The notes: generated from the letters alone by a model not told the origin. A DNA stretch of 64,000 nt from Candidatus Paracaedibacteraceae bacterium (GCA_030694965.1 JAUYTZ010000018.1:145559-209558); one strand, 5' to 3'. Shown: positions 1 through 8,722, counted from the stretch's first letter. Made by a program: numbers and translations.

Positions 1-54
1 CATGAGGACTTAATGAGCAGTGAAATATAATTTATAAATCTAAAGGAAATTTGT

Positions 55-1944
55 ATGATTTTTATAATAATTCTTGTAAATCTATTTCTGTTTAATTTTT
101 GCTTTGCGCAATCAACAGAGATAGATTTGACTGAAAAGGCTGCAGCAAGTAAGTTTTCTAACGTGCACTTTGTGAAGGGATTTTCAGCAATTGAGCCATG
201 GGGTGTTTGGGTGAATGGTAATGAAGCACAACTGGAAATTGATTGGTCGTCATTTAATCCTGGCGCCTCTCACTCAGTGATATTTGGTCTAACTGCATTT
301 ACGCCTTGCCCTGGTTCTTCAGTTGGTATGGAGCTGTCAGTTTATGGTAATTTGGTTAATAAATGCTTTTTTTCTTATTTAGATAATGAGAGAATAATTA
401 AGCTTTCAGTAGAAGAAAAAGAAGACGAAAACACGGTTTTCTTTTTTAAGATTTTTGGCGCATCTTCGCCGCGTGAGCACGGTAAGGGAGCGGATAGGCG
501 TAAGTTAGGTATTGGTTTTTTTCAAATCTCTGTTGACGAGATGAATAACTTTGACCATAGAACTATAACCCAGAATACCAATTATTTTCAAAAAAGAAAA
601 GATTTTAGAAAAACAAACCCTGCGAATTTTTGTTTGTTTGAATCTGTATCTTATAGATTAGAAACAGTGAGTTTTGGAGAGGTTTCTTTTTTTAGATCAA
701 AAGGATGGTTTAATCCTGAGCCAAAAGCGCGTGGAGGAGAAGTGTTTGTCCTTAATGAAGTTATCGCTTTAATAGGGAGTGAATACTCTTTGATTGTAAA
801 AAACTCTTCAGCTAAAAGTACTGATTCAATATTGACAGTGTCAAGTAAAAAGACAGGAATTACGAGTGTGATTAATAAGGACGTTGATGATTCGATGAGA
901 ACAACAAGTTACCAATTAGAAAATATATTATACGCTCAAGAGAGTGTAGCAGGTATAGGGCATATAGTAGGTGATATAAAAAGCCCTCTAGTGTATTTTA
1001 ATGGAAAAACATGTTTGTTTAGACCTAATTATTTTTTTAATACGCATTATTACGATTTTATGCTTTATTATTTTCCATCAATTTATTTCTTGTCACAAAA
1101 GTTCCCCGACATGAAATTTTTCATGCACCAAAGTTTGAAATCGTATGAAAAAGAAGGGCTTTCGGAAATTGGTATTCCTGAAACACAGATAATTCCTATA
1201 GAAAAATATACAGTGCATGGAGCGTTGCACGCTTCATTTGAGTCAGCCTATTTTACAAGTTTTTGTAACGTTGACTGGAAGTCAGGAGATGATAAAGAAT
1301 ATTTTCCAGAAGTTCTTGATTTTTTGCGTCAGACCTTTTTGCCTATAAAAGGGACGGCTACCTTTCAAGGGAATAGGAAAATGTATATAAGCAGATTAGA
1401 TGTCCAACAGTACCAAGGTTTAAGAAGCATTAGATCTCCTCATAACGAGATTGAAGTTACAGAATTCCTTAAAACAAAAGGATTTGAGATTATAACATTA
1501 GAAGGTAAAACGATTAGGGAACAAGCAGAAATATTTAGCTCTTGCTCTGCAATTATTGCACCGCATGGCGCAGGTTTAACAAATATTGTGTTTTGTAACC
1601 CTGGAACTAAAATTCTTGAGTTCTTCTCGCCACGGTGGTTTTCATTGGCGTATATCCATTTGTCTAGTCTTTTAAAACTAGAGCATGGGCACATAATGTG
1701 TGATGCGCAAGGCGAAGAGGGAGATGCGCAAGCTAATTTTTATGTAAGAATGGATGAGTTGCAAACCTATTTGGAACTAAATGGTTTATCTGATGCTATG
1801 CCTTTATCTGTTGAGCCCTCTGTAATCAATACTCAGGCGCCTGCCACCCCCACAACCCTTACTCTCTACGATCCATCTATCACACAAAACGTATTTGAAA
1901 AACACACGAATGCTCTTGCCGCATCCACAGGCTCGCATGTATAA
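55..1944 (+). CDS. Exported GT61 (DUF563) family glycosyltransferase
   Basis: The C-terminal half (about residues 320-570) has the pattern of GT61/DUF563 glycosyltransferases: an HYYDFML segment, a GIPETQIIPI segment, a lysine/glutamate-rich linker with LKTKGFEII, and the signature APHGAGLTNIVF at about residue 502 followed by GTKILEFFSP. GT61 enzymes transfer sugars such as xylose or GlcNAc from nucleotide sugars. The first 20 residues form a clear Sec-type signal peptide ending near CFAQS, so the protein should leave the cytoplasm, which is odd for a nucleotide-sugar enzyme. About 290 residues between the signal and the GT61 domain are not recognised. The last ~45 residues are rich in Pro, Thr and Ala, and their DNA is C-rich, unlike the rest of the gene. 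Family assignment is confident; substrate and location of action are not. Confidence 0.8.
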   Translation: MIFIIILVNLFLFNFCFAQSTEIDLTEKAAASKFSNVHFVKGFSAIEPWGVWVNGNEAQLEIDWSSFNPGASHSVIFGLTAFTPCPGSSVGMELSVYGNLVNKCFFSYLDNERIIKLSVEEKEDENTVFFFKIFGASSPREHGKGADRRKLGIGFFQISVDEMNNFDHRTITQNTNYFQKRKDFRKTNPANFCLFESVSYRLETVSFGEVSFFRSKGWFNPEPKARGGEVFVLNEVIALIGSEYSLIVKNSSAKSTDSILTVSSKKTGITSVINKDVDDSMRTTSYQLENILYAQESVAGIGHIVGDIKSPLVYFNGKTCLFRPNYFFNTHYYDFMLYYFPSIYFLSQKFPDMKFFMHQSLKSYEKEGLSEIGIPETQIIPIEKYTVHGALHASFESAYFTSFCNVDWKSGDDKEYFPEVLDFLRQTFLPIKGTATFQGNRKMYISRLDVQQYQGLRSIRSPHNEIEVTEFLKTKGFEIITLEGKTIREQAEIFSSCSAIIAPHGAGLTNIVFCNPGTKILEFFSPRWFSLAYIHLSSLLKLEHGHIMCDAQGEEGDAQANFYVRMDELQTYLELNGLSDAMPLSVEPSVINTQAPATPTTLTLYDPSITQNVFEKHTNALAASTGSHV

Positions 1945-2031
1945 AGTTTGAATCAGGGGTTAAATTTAAATAGTCGCCTTGGAAATCTTAGGTAGTTATT
2001 TTTAAAGATAAATCCGATGATGGCAAGGAAT

Positions 2032-2069
2032 AGACTAAAAGATCACCGGGTCACGCCCGGTGATGACAG
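2032..2069. repeat. Palindromic intergenic repeat, copy 1
   Basis: The core ATCACCGGG-TCACG-CCCGGTGAT is a perfect 9-bp stem with a 5-base loop at 2042-2064. It is flanked by agactaaaag on the left and gacagt on the right. It resembles the short palindromic elements ending in GATGACA that are scattered between genes in many alphaproteobacteria; that comparison is from memory. Confidence 0.7.
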
Positions 2070-2082
2070 TACTTAGCTTATG

Positions 2083-2135
2083 GCCGGTGATAACAGAGAC
2101 CAGACTGAAAGATCACCTGGTCAAGCCTTGTGATG
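2083..2135. repeat. Palindromic repeat, half copy plus decayed copy 2
   Basis: A half copy (gccggtgataacag, 2083-2096) is followed by a second near-full copy beginning agactgaaagatcacc at 2102. In the second copy the stem ATCACCTGG/CCTTGTGAT has two mismatches but keeps the same flank and loop (TCAAG). The arrangement looks like tandem insertion or duplication followed by decay. Confidence 0.6.
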
Positions 2136-2313
2136 CGGGAATCAGATTGTTAAATAAAACAGAATGCTAAAAAACAAATGACTAAATAAAATAGGTTGCT
2201 AATAAAAGTGAGGGTAGCATGTCACAAAACCATTTTTATTAATGTTTTTTAAATTCTTTTATGTTTCAATTAAAATAAGACTAAAAATGTAAATTTAATG
2301 GAAATAATATAGC

Positions 2314-3132
2314 ATGCTTAATGTCCATTTTTTAGGTGTACGCGGCAGCACGCCATGTGCTGATGAACGTTTTGTAACATATGGCGGGCATACAAGCTGC
2401 GTGCTTGTTGAGGTGGACGGCACTATTTTCATTTTTGATGCTGGGTCCGGTATTATAAACGCCTCCCCCATTGTGGCAAAGCAGGGTGCTTGTGAAGCGC
2501 ATCTTTTTTTCTCGCATGTGCATCTTGATCACATTATGGGTTTTCCATTTTTTTATCCGCTTTGGAATAAGCATTTTACAACGCATATTTACGCAGGCAG
2601 TCTTGGGGCTTATGGCGGCATTTATAATTTTTTTGCCAATACACTGAAAGAGCCTCTCTTTCCGGTTTCTTTTACGGAATTTCCAGGGGATATTCATTGT
2701 CAAGATTTTGAGCCTGGTTACACTCATAAAATTGGAAATGTTACGGTTGATACATTTATGCTGAACCATCCAAATTCTGCGGTGGCCTACCGTTTGACAT
2801 GTAATGGCAAGTCGGTGTGCTATGTAACGGATCACGAACATGGCGACAATTCAAACCGGGAAGGGTTAATTGAGTTTATCCGCGGCACTGATCTATTTAT
2901 CTATGATTCCACGTATGAAGATGGTAATTACCAGAATTTTAAAGGGTGGGGGCACTCTACTTGGCAAGAGGCTCTTCGTTTAGGCGACGAGGCCGATGTC
3001 GCGCGTACAGCTATCTTTCATCATGACCCTCAAAACACAGATGTCAAAATGGCGGCTATTGAGGAAGATGTGAAAAAGATAAGTTCTGCGGCGTTTGTGG
3101 CGCGCCAAGGAATGATGGTTACGATTGATTAA
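2314..3132 (+). CDS. MBL-fold metallo-hydrolase
   Basis: This 272-residue protein has the metallo-beta-lactamase fold signature HVHLDH at residues 68-73, preceded by a FDAGSGI strand. Further likely metal ligands are the histidine in LNHPNS, the aspartate in YVTDHEHG and the histidine pair in FHHDPQ near the C-terminus. It opens with HFLGVRGSTPC, typical of the RNase Z/PhnP-like branch of the superfamily, whose members hydrolyse phosphodiesters or cyclic nucleotides. It has no signal peptide, so it is probably cytoplasmic. It lies 72 bases upstream of comEC on the same strand. The precise substrate cannot be told from sequence; an RNase Z assignment is less likely because the protein lacks an obvious exosite arm. 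Confidence 0.8.
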   Translation: MLNVHFLGVRGSTPCADERFVTYGGHTSCVLVEVDGTIFIFDAGSGIINASPIVAKQGACEAHLFFSHVHLDHIMGFPFFYPLWNKHFTTHIYAGSLGAYGGIYNFFANTLKEPLFPVSFTEFPGDIHCQDFEPGYTHKIGNVTVDTFMLNHPNSAVAYRLTCNGKSVCYVTDHEHGDNSNREGLIEFIRGTDLFIYDSTYEDGNYQNFKGWGHSTWQEALRLGDEADVARTAIFHHDPQNTDVKMAAIEEDVKKISSAAFVARQGMMVTID

Positions 3133-3204
3133 ATTTGAACATGTTAACAGTTTATAAATAAGTCAATGATAATATAATGAAAATGATTATAATGTTGCCG
3201 CAAC

Positions 3205-5232
3205 GTGACGTATTTAAATACTTCTTTATCTGATCTATTCGATCAGCGACATCATTTATTTGCGTATTGGCCGTGTTGCTTTGCATTAGGAATTGCCGCC
3301 TATTTTATGCTTCATAGCGAGCCCTTTTGGGGGATATCGTTTGGGCTTTTGCTGGTAATTTCTTTTGCATTTATTATTTTTAAAGATAAAATACACAACT
3401 GCGCCCCTATTTATTATGTAAGTCACGCTCTTTTGGCGGTGGTACTTGGGTTTTGCATAGCTTCTATGCGAACGGCTTATTTAAATACTTCTTTCATAAC
3501 AGAGATTTGCAAAAACATAACAATTACAGCGACTGTTTTAAATGTAGAGCGTACAAAGGGGACTGATCATCGCTTTACGCTGGGGGCAATAGAACACTCA
3601 AAGTTGACTAAAGTGCAGCTTAAAGGTAAGCCAGGTCTTCAGCTTGAACCAGGGTGGCGTGTCCGCTGTATTGTAACTTTGCTTCCTCTTACAGGCGCTG
3701 TTAGTCCTGTTGCATATGACTTTAAACGCGCACACTATTTTTCAGGTATAGGTGCGTCAGGGCGGATTAAGTCGTGTGTTGTTTTGGATAAGCCGCGCTC
3801 TACGATTGATAATATACGATTTTCAATAACTGAATCTTTTAGAGCAAAACTTTCTGAGCCTTTTGGTGATATTGCGGCAGCTCTTGTAACTGGTGATCGC
3901 TCGGGGATCCCTAAAGATCTTAGACAACAATTTACCGATGCAGGTCTTGCGCATGTGCTAGCTATTTCAGGGCTTCATTTAGGATTGGTTGCAGGTTTAA
4001 TTTTCTTTGTTGCAAAGCGCTTGTTGATGTTGTGTTATTTTATTCGACCTAATGCACCTGTACGCGAAATTTCTGCCTGTATAACAATTGCATCTATGGC
4101 ATTATACCTTGCTATATCTGGATTTGGATATCCTGCTATAAGGTCTTTTGGTATGACAGCGCTTTTGATGCTTGGGGTGATTTACAACAGGAACCCTCTT
4201 TCAATGCGTTCAGTCGCACTTGCTGCTTCTTTGATTTTAGTGCTTTATCCTGAAAGTTTGTTTTCAGCAAGCTTTCAGCTTTCGTTCGCTGCTGTTATCG
4301 CCTTAATTGCAACTTATGAAAGTGTTTGGTTATATGTTAAAAATTGGTTACATGCTGAAATTGATCCTAATTGGTATCGTAAAGTGATCGTCTATTTTGG
4401 TGCTATTTTTTTAACAACCTTTGTCGCAACGTTAGCAACGACACCACTTAGTATGGCTATATTCAACAGACTCACTTTGCAGGCTGTTCTTGGCAATTTG
4501 TTTGCTATTCCTTTGATTGGCTTTTGGGTGATGCCGCTGATTGTTGTAAGCACACTTTCACTACTGTTTGGTGGATGGAGCTTTGCGCTTTTTTTGACAG
4601 AGCGGGGTCTAAATGTTTTAGTTTCAATTGCACAGTATGTATCAAATTTACCTGGTTCAGGATTAGTTATTCCCACACCCTCGGATTTATTTTATCCAAG
4701 CTTTGTTATAGGTGGTTTGCTGTTGTGCATAGGTCCTTGGAAAAAGATTCGTTTTTGTGGCTTGCTATTGGCGTGCATTTCATTTGTTTTTTTTAAAAAT
4801 TCAAATCTACCTATAGCCTATTTTTCAGGAGATAGATCTGTGATGGCCGTTAAAGATGGATCTAATTTTTATGTTTCAAATCTTGAGCGTGGCTCTTTTT
4901 TCTATGATCAGTGGCGTCAGCATTTAGGAATTGAAGTCGCTAATGTCAAACGAATGCCAGCTCAAGATATTACGATAGCAGGAAGATATTTCATTGTTGA
5001 TCCATTTAAAAGTGCTATTGACTTAAGTTTAAAAGAGCGTCCGCAAAAGAAAAGATATATAAAAGCTATAGAACGGCTTAAATTTAATTCTTTTGTTTAT
5101 ACGAATAGCTTTTTTAAAGGTGAGGCCCGTGTAAATGGTGAGTTATTGACACAAAAGGGATCTGCCTTTTTATATGCTGATGGCACACTTTTGTTTCAAA
5201 GCGATTTAGCCCACCAGCGGCCATGGAAATAA
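3205..5232 (+). CDS. comEC: ComEC/Rec2 family DNA-uptake channel protein
   Basis: A 675-residue polytopic membrane protein starting at GTG. The N-terminus has several hydrophobic segments and then a soluble DUF4131-like beta region (residues ~95-200). The competence domain follows with the motifs ALVTGDRSGIP and HVLAISGLHLGLV, and GYPAIRSFGMT further on. These are hallmarks of ComEC/Rec2, which carries single-stranded DNA across the inner membrane during transformation. The C-terminal ~170 residues do not show the HxHxDH motif of the MBL domain found in Bacillus-type ComEC. That agrees with my recollection of alphaproteobacterial ComEC. No other competence genes are nearby. The protein may serve DNA uptake or be a retained relic. 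Confidence 0.88.
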   Translation: MTYLNTSLSDLFDQRHHLFAYWPCCFALGIAAYFMLHSEPFWGISFGLLLVISFAFIIFKDKIHNCAPIYYVSHALLAVVLGFCIASMRTAYLNTSFITEICKNITITATVLNVERTKGTDHRFTLGAIEHSKLTKVQLKGKPGLQLEPGWRVRCIVTLLPLTGAVSPVAYDFKRAHYFSGIGASGRIKSCVVLDKPRSTIDNIRFSITESFRAKLSEPFGDIAAALVTGDRSGIPKDLRQQFTDAGLAHVLAISGLHLGLVAGLIFFVAKRLLMLCYFIRPNAPVREISACITIASMALYLAISGFGYPAIRSFGMTALLMLGVIYNRNPLSMRSVALAASLILVLYPESLFSASFQLSFAAVIALIATYESVWLYVKNWLHAEIDPNWYRKVIVYFGAIFLTTFVATLATTPLSMAIFNRLTLQAVLGNLFAIPLIGFWVMPLIVVSTLSLLFGGWSFALFLTERGLNVLVSIAQYVSNLPGSGLVIPTPSDLFYPSFVIGGLLLCIGPWKKIRFCGLLLACISFVFFKNSNLPIAYFSGDRSVMAVKDGSNFYVSNLERGSFFYDQWRQHLGIEVANVKRMPAQDITIAGRYFIVDPFKSAIDLSLKERPQKKRYIKAIERLKFNSFVYTNSFFKGEARVNGELLTQKGSAFLYADGTLLFQSDLAHQRPWK

Positions 5233-5326
5233 ATAATATGAAAAATATATTAACCGTCACTTTATAGTGGACAAAGGTATATGTTTTGAGGTACAACTTA
5301 TGGAAGTATTTTGCAATACCGTTGCT

Positions 5327-5403
5327 AGGAGTGTAGCTCAATTGGCTAGAGCGTCGGTCTCCAAAACCGAAGGTTGGGGGTTCGAGACCCTCCACTCCTG
5401 CCA
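5327..5403 (+). tRNA. trnW: tRNA-Trp (CCA anticodon)
   Basis: The cloverleaf folds with acceptor stem AGGAGTG/CACTCCT, a D-arm, anticodon loop CTCCAAA (anticodon CCA), a T-arm with GGTTCGAG, discriminator G and an encoded CCA. It sits directly upstream of secE, the usual place in proteobacteria, but the tuf gene that normally precedes it is missing; comEC is there instead. Confidence 0.97.
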
Positions 5404-5431
5404 CCTTCAACAATACAGTGTAAGGTAAATT

Positions 5432-5641
5432 ATGAAAACTGAATTAAAGCAATCGTTGATAAAACGCATTTCGACTTTTATTAAAGAAGTAAAACAAGAA
5501 ACAAAAAGAGTCACATGGCCTGCGCGTCGTGAGGTCACTTTAACAACGATAGTGGTATTTATTTTTTGTGCTCTCGCCTCAATTTATTTTTTGATTGTTG
5601 ATAAAATAATTATAACTTTACTCAGATTTATTACAGGCTAA
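5432..5641 (+). CDS. secE: Preprotein translocase subunit SecE
   Basis: A 69-residue single-spanning membrane protein of the short bacterial SecE type. The amphipathic N-terminal region includes FIKEVKQETKRVTWPARRE, the conserved cytoplasmic helix that clamps SecY, and is followed by one transmembrane helix. SecE is the essential partner of SecY in the SecYEG channel. An AAGG ribosome-binding site precedes the ATG. It is followed after 10 bases by nusG, the classical order. Confidence 0.95.
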   Translation: MKTELKQSLIKRISTFIKEVKQETKRVTWPARREVTLTTIVVFIFCALASIYFLIVDKIIITLLRFITG

Positions 5642-5651
5642 CCCCTCACGC

Positions 5652-6206
5652 ATGACAGATGTAGCAAAAGTGATGAAAAAAAAACAATGGTACGTAGTTA
5701 ACGTATATTCAGGCTTCGAAAAAAAAGTCGTGCTCGCTATTACTGAAATGGCAGAGCGCAAAGGTTTAACCGAATTTTTTGAGGAATTCTTGGTTCCATC
5801 CGAAGAAGTTGTTGAGGTGCGCCGTGGTGCAAAGGTCAACACTGAGCGTCAATATTTTCCTGGTTACATTTTAGTTAAAATGGAATTATCAGATGATGCA
5901 TGGCAGCTGGTATTAAATATACCTCGCGTTGCTAGCTTTTTAGGTGCTGGTGGAAAGCCAAGTCCTATTTCAGAACGTGAAGTTTCACGGATTATGAAGC
6001 AAGTGCAAGAATCAATTGAAAAACCACGTCACACAACTTCCTTTGAGGTTGGTGAGCAAGTTCGTGTGTGTGATGGGCCATTCTCATCCTTTACCGGAAT
6101 TGTGGAAGAAACAGATGACGAAAAAGGTCGTCTTAAAGTTTCTGTTACTATTTTTGGACGTGCGACTCCAGTTGAGCTTGAGTACAACCAAGTCGAAAAA
6201 GTGTAA
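5652..6206 (+). CDS. nusG: Transcription termination/antitermination protein NusG
   Basis: The 184-residue protein has the NGN domain beginning QWYVVNVYSGFEKKV, then PGYILVKMEL, and a C-terminal KOW domain with VRVCDGPFSSFTGIVEE. NusG binds the RNA polymerase clamp and links elongation to Rho or to ribosomal protein S10. The first seven residues (MTDVAKV) precede a second ATG at residue 8, either of which could be the start; neither has a strong Shine-Dalgarno sequence. Confidence 0.96.
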   Translation: MTDVAKVMKKKQWYVVNVYSGFEKKVVLAITEMAERKGLTEFFEEFLVPSEEVVEVRRGAKVNTERQYFPGYILVKMELSDDAWQLVLNIPRVASFLGAGGKPSPISEREVSRIMKQVQESIEKPRHTTSFEVGEQVRVCDGPFSSFTGIVEETDDEKGRLKVSVTIFGRATPVELEYNQVEKV

Positions 6207-6296
6207 CAGCGGGCAATTCGGCCCAAAGACGTGGAAGATGTTGCCGCATCGCACCACGGACTCAGAAAATAAACACTCTAACTACTGAGGATTAAC

Positions 6297-6725
6297 ATGG
6301 CAAAGAAAATTACTGGCTATATCAAGTTGCAAGTTGCGGCTGGTAAAGCTAACCCGTCACCACCAATTGGTCCAGCTTTGGGGCAACGTGGTTTGAATAT
6401 TATGGAATTCTGCAAAGCGTTTAACGCGCAAACTCAATCAGTTGAGCCAGGTACGCCAATACCTGTTGTTATTACCGTTTTTGCTGACCGTACGTTTTCC
6501 TTCGTTACAAAAACTCCTCCAAACTCATTCTTCTTGAAGAAGGCTGCAGGAATTGCAAAAGGTACGCAAACTCCAGGTCGTGAGAATGTTGGTACAGTAA
6601 CAATGACGCAAATTCGTGAAATTGCTACAATTAAGATGCCTGACTTGAATGCATTCGATATCGATGCTGCTTGTCAAATGATTATCGGTTCAGCTCGTTC
6701 AATGGGCTTGGAAGTAGTGGAGTAG
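6297..6725 (+). CDS. rplK: 50S ribosomal protein L11
   Basis: A 142-residue protein beginning [19 protein letters not shown], with [19 protein letters not shown] and a C-terminal rRNA-binding domain, all characteristic of L11. L11 binds the GTPase-associated centre of 23S rRNA. A GAGGA ribosome-binding site precedes the ATG. It is followed three bases later by rplA. Confidence 0.98.
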   Translation: MAKKITGYIKLQVAAGKANPSPPIGPALGQRGLNIMEFCKAFNAQTQSVEPGTPIPVVITVFADRTFSFVTKTPPNSFFLKKAAGIAKGTQTPGRENVGTVTMTQIREIATIKMPDLNAFDIDAACQMIIGSARSMGLEVVE

Positions 6726-6728
6726 GTC

Positions 6729-7412
6729 ATGGCGATTGGTAAAAGATTAAAGCAAGCAAACGCTGCAGTAGATAAAAATAAAGTGTACACAGCTGAAGAG
6801 GCAGTGACGTTAATTAAATCATTAGCAAAAGCTAAATTTGATGAGACTCTTGAGGTGTCAATGAATTTGGGTATTGATCCAAAAAAAGCGGATCAAAACT
6901 TGCGTGGCGTTGTTCAGCTTCCACACGGAACTGGTAAGACGTATCGCGTTGCTGTATTTGCGCGTGGTCCAAAAGCTGATGAAGCAAAAGCAGCTGGTGC
7001 TGATTATGTTGGTGCTGAAGATTTGATGGAAATGGTTCAAGCGGGTAATATGCCATTTGACCGTTGTATTGCTACACCAGACATGATGGGTATCGTTGGC
7101 CGCGTTGGTAAGATTTTAGGTCCACGTGGACTTATGCCTAACCCAAAGCTTGGTACTGTAACAATGGATGTTGCACAAGCAATTACTGCTGTAAAAGGCG
7201 GGCAGGTTGAATTCCGTGCTGAAAAATCTGGTATTGTTCACTGTGGTTTTGGTAAAGCAAGCTTTGCAACAGATGCGCTTGTTGAAAACTTAAAAGTTTT
7301 TGTTGATGCGATTCAAAAAGCACGTCCGGCTGGTGTTAAGGGAACATATGTTCGCAAACTTAGCATGAGCTCATCACAAGGACCTGGTGTTACATTTGCA
7401 ATAGGTGCTTAA
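6729..7412 (+). CDS. rplA: 50S ribosomal protein L1
   Basis: A 227-residue L1 protein with the conserved [21 protein letters not shown] region and the signature [23 protein letters not shown]1 forms the mobile stalk near the E site and in many bacteria represses its own operon by binding the mRNA leader. Translationally coupled to rplK (3-base gap). Confidence 0.98.
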   Translation: MAIGKRLKQANAAVDKNKVYTAEEAVTLIKSLAKAKFDETLEVSMNLGIDPKKADQNLRGVVQLPHGTGKTYRVAVFARGPKADEAKAAGADYVGAEDLMEMVQAGNMPFDRCIATPDMMGIVGRVGKILGPRGLMPNPKLGTVTMDVAQAITAVKGGQVEFRAEKSGIVHCGFGKASFATDALVENLKVFVDAIQKARPAGVKGTYVRKLSMSSSQGPGVTFAIGA

Positions 7413-7431
7413 TAGCACTTAATAAGAAATT

Positions 7432-7587
7432 CAGCGAGGCGTTAAAACCTCGCTGGTCCTGTCCGTGCTTATGAGGTATGTAAAAATAGCTTTATAAGTA
7501 TGGGTAGTGTCAAAGACTGCGGGTTCCGTAAGGTTTAATCGACTATATTTTTTAATATAGGCGGCCGGTAGGAGGCAGAAGGGACAG
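7432..7587 (+). promoter_or_regulatory. L10 leader (rplJL autoregulatory RNA element)
   Basis: The 281-base gap between rplA and rplJ holds a structured leader. It starts with a perfect hairpin CAGCGAGG/CCTCGCTG (7432-7455), followed by a long-range pairing of CTGTCC (7459-7464) with GGACAG (7582-7587). The interior keeps the alphaproteobacterial leader sequence including GACTGCGGGTTCCGTAAGG. In known systems the L10-L12 complex binds this RNA and represses rplJL translation. Boundaries are approximate. Confidence 0.75.
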
Positions 7588-7693
7588 AAAAATAGATTTT
7601 CACTTGAATATTTGAGTGCTTATCTTACCCTTCTGTACATAAACCGCTCAGTATTATAATGATATTGGGTATTGTTCAAAAGGAGTAAGAATC

Positions 7694-8200
7694 ATGAACC
7701 GTACAGAAAAGGAGCAACTGGTCACAGATATTGGTGATATGTTGCAACAAGCGTCGGTTGTGATCGTGACTCAACAAACTGGGTTAACGGTTGCACAAGC
7801 GACATTGTTACGCCGTCAAATGCGTGATGCTGGTGCTGAATTTAAGGTTCTGAAAAATACTCTCGCACGAATCGCTGTTAAAGATACGGCACTCGAAGGA
7901 TTAACTCCAATGCTCGTGGGTCCAACAGCCCTCGCGTATTCGACTGATCCTGTTGCGGCTGCAAAAGTTATTGCTAAATTCGCTAACTCTAACGATATGT
8001 TGAAAATCGTTGGTGGTTATTTGAATGGACAAATGCTAAATGAAGCAGGCGTTAAGGCATTGGCTACATTACCATCTTTGGACGAATTACGTTCCAAACT
8101 TATTGCTGTTATTTCTACACCAGCAACAAGATTGGCTATTTTGGCTAAAGAACCAGCTGCACGTGTTGCACGTGTTTTGGCCGCAAAAGGTCGTGAGTAG
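7694..8200 (+). CDS. rplJ: 50S ribosomal protein L10
   Basis: A 168-residue L10 with the N-terminal rRNA-binding region (VIVTQQTGLTVAQATLLRRQ and EFKVLKNTLARIA) and a C-terminal helix that should carry the L7/L12 dimers. An AGGAG ribosome-binding site precedes the ATG. It lies downstream of the L10 leader and 34 bases upstream of rplL. Confidence 0.97.
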   Translation: MNRTEKEQLVTDIGDMLQQASVVIVTQQTGLTVAQATLLRRQMRDAGAEFKVLKNTLARIAVKDTALEGLTPMLVGPTALAYSTDPVAAAKVIAKFANSNDMLKIVGGYLNGQMLNEAGVKALATLPSLDELRSKLIAVISTPATRLAILAKEPAARVARVLAAKGRE

Positions 8201-8234
8201 TTTTCAAAAGTAATCGAATTAGGAGAATATAATA

Positions 8235-8606
8235 ATGACTAAATTAGCAAAAATCGTTGATGAATTATCAACATTATCAGTAATAGAAGCAGCTGAACTA
8301 TCAAAGATGCTTGAAGAAAAATGGGGCGTAAGCGCAGCTGCTGCTGTTGCTGCACCTGCTGCTGCTGGTCCAGCTGCAGCTGCTGAAGAAGAAAAAACAG
8401 AATTTGATGTTATTCTTATGGATGCAGGCGCTAACAAAATTAACGTAATCAAAGAAGTTCGTGCGATTACTGGTTTAGGTCTTAAGGAAGCTAAAGATCT
8501 TGTTGAAGCTGGCGGAAAAGCAGTTAAGCAAGGCGTTTCAAAAGATGAAGCTGGTAAAATCAAGAAGCAACTTGAAGATGCTGGTGCTAAGGTTGACGTT
8601 AAGTAA
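8235..8606 (+). CDS. rplL: 50S ribosomal protein L7/L12
   Basis: A 123-residue L7/L12: an N-terminal dimerisation helix, an Ala-rich hinge (about residues 34-55) and a C-terminal domain with [20 protein letters not shown] and [14 protein letters not shown], which contacts translation factors. The ribosome-binding site AGGAG is well placed. A terminator hairpin follows. Confidence 0.98.
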   Translation: MTKLAKIVDELSTLSVIEAAELSKMLEEKWGVSAAAAVAAPAAAGPAAAAEEEKTEFDVILMDAGANKINVIKEVRAITGLGLKEAKDLVEAGGKAVKQGVSKDEAGKIKKQLEDAGAKVDVK

Positions 8607-8625
8607 CAACCGAATATTACTACTA

Positions 8626-8658
8626 ATGGGCAGGCATTATGCTTGCCCATATTTTAAA
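8626..8658 (+). terminator. Hairpin terminator after rplL
   Basis: ATGGGCAGGC-ATTAT-GCTTGCCCAT forms a 10-bp stem with one G-U pair, followed by the short T-rich stretch ATTTTAAAT. The T-tract is weak, so partial termination (attenuation) between rplL and rpoB is plausible. Confidence 0.65.
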
Positions 8659-8686
8659 TAAAGTCAATCAAAGGACGTTGCTTAAA

Positions 8687-8714
8687 TTGACTATTAAAAG
8701 CTAATTTCTATAAA
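8687..8714 (+). promoter_or_regulatory. Putative sigma-70 promoter for rpoBC
   Basis: TTGACT (8687-8692), a 16-base spacer, then TATAAA (8709-8714). It lies just after the rplL hairpin and 75 bases before rpoB, so rpoBC could be transcribed separately from the ribosomal protein genes. Based on consensus match only. Confidence 0.55.
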
Positions 8715-8722
8715 CTATTCGT

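Larger units (their letters stand above)
1945..2313. other. Intergenic region with decayed palindromic repeats
   Basis: This 369-base stretch has no credible ORF. Its middle holds two and a half copies of a palindromic repeat (listed separately). The rest is AT-rich sequence leading to the start of the MBL hydrolase gene. I see no convincing terminator with a T-tract for the upstream gene. Confidence 0.7.

Noticed and set aside
5114-5413. Minus-strand 99-residue ORF containing VEGLEPPTFGFGDRRSSQLSY
   Set aside because: It is the antisense translation of tRNA-Trp, a well-known artefact of ORF finders; the tRNA explains the sequence.
8219-8650. 143-residue minus-strand ORF opposite rplL
   Set aside because: An Ala/Ser-rich shadow of the rplL hinge region; no ribosome-binding site and no known family.
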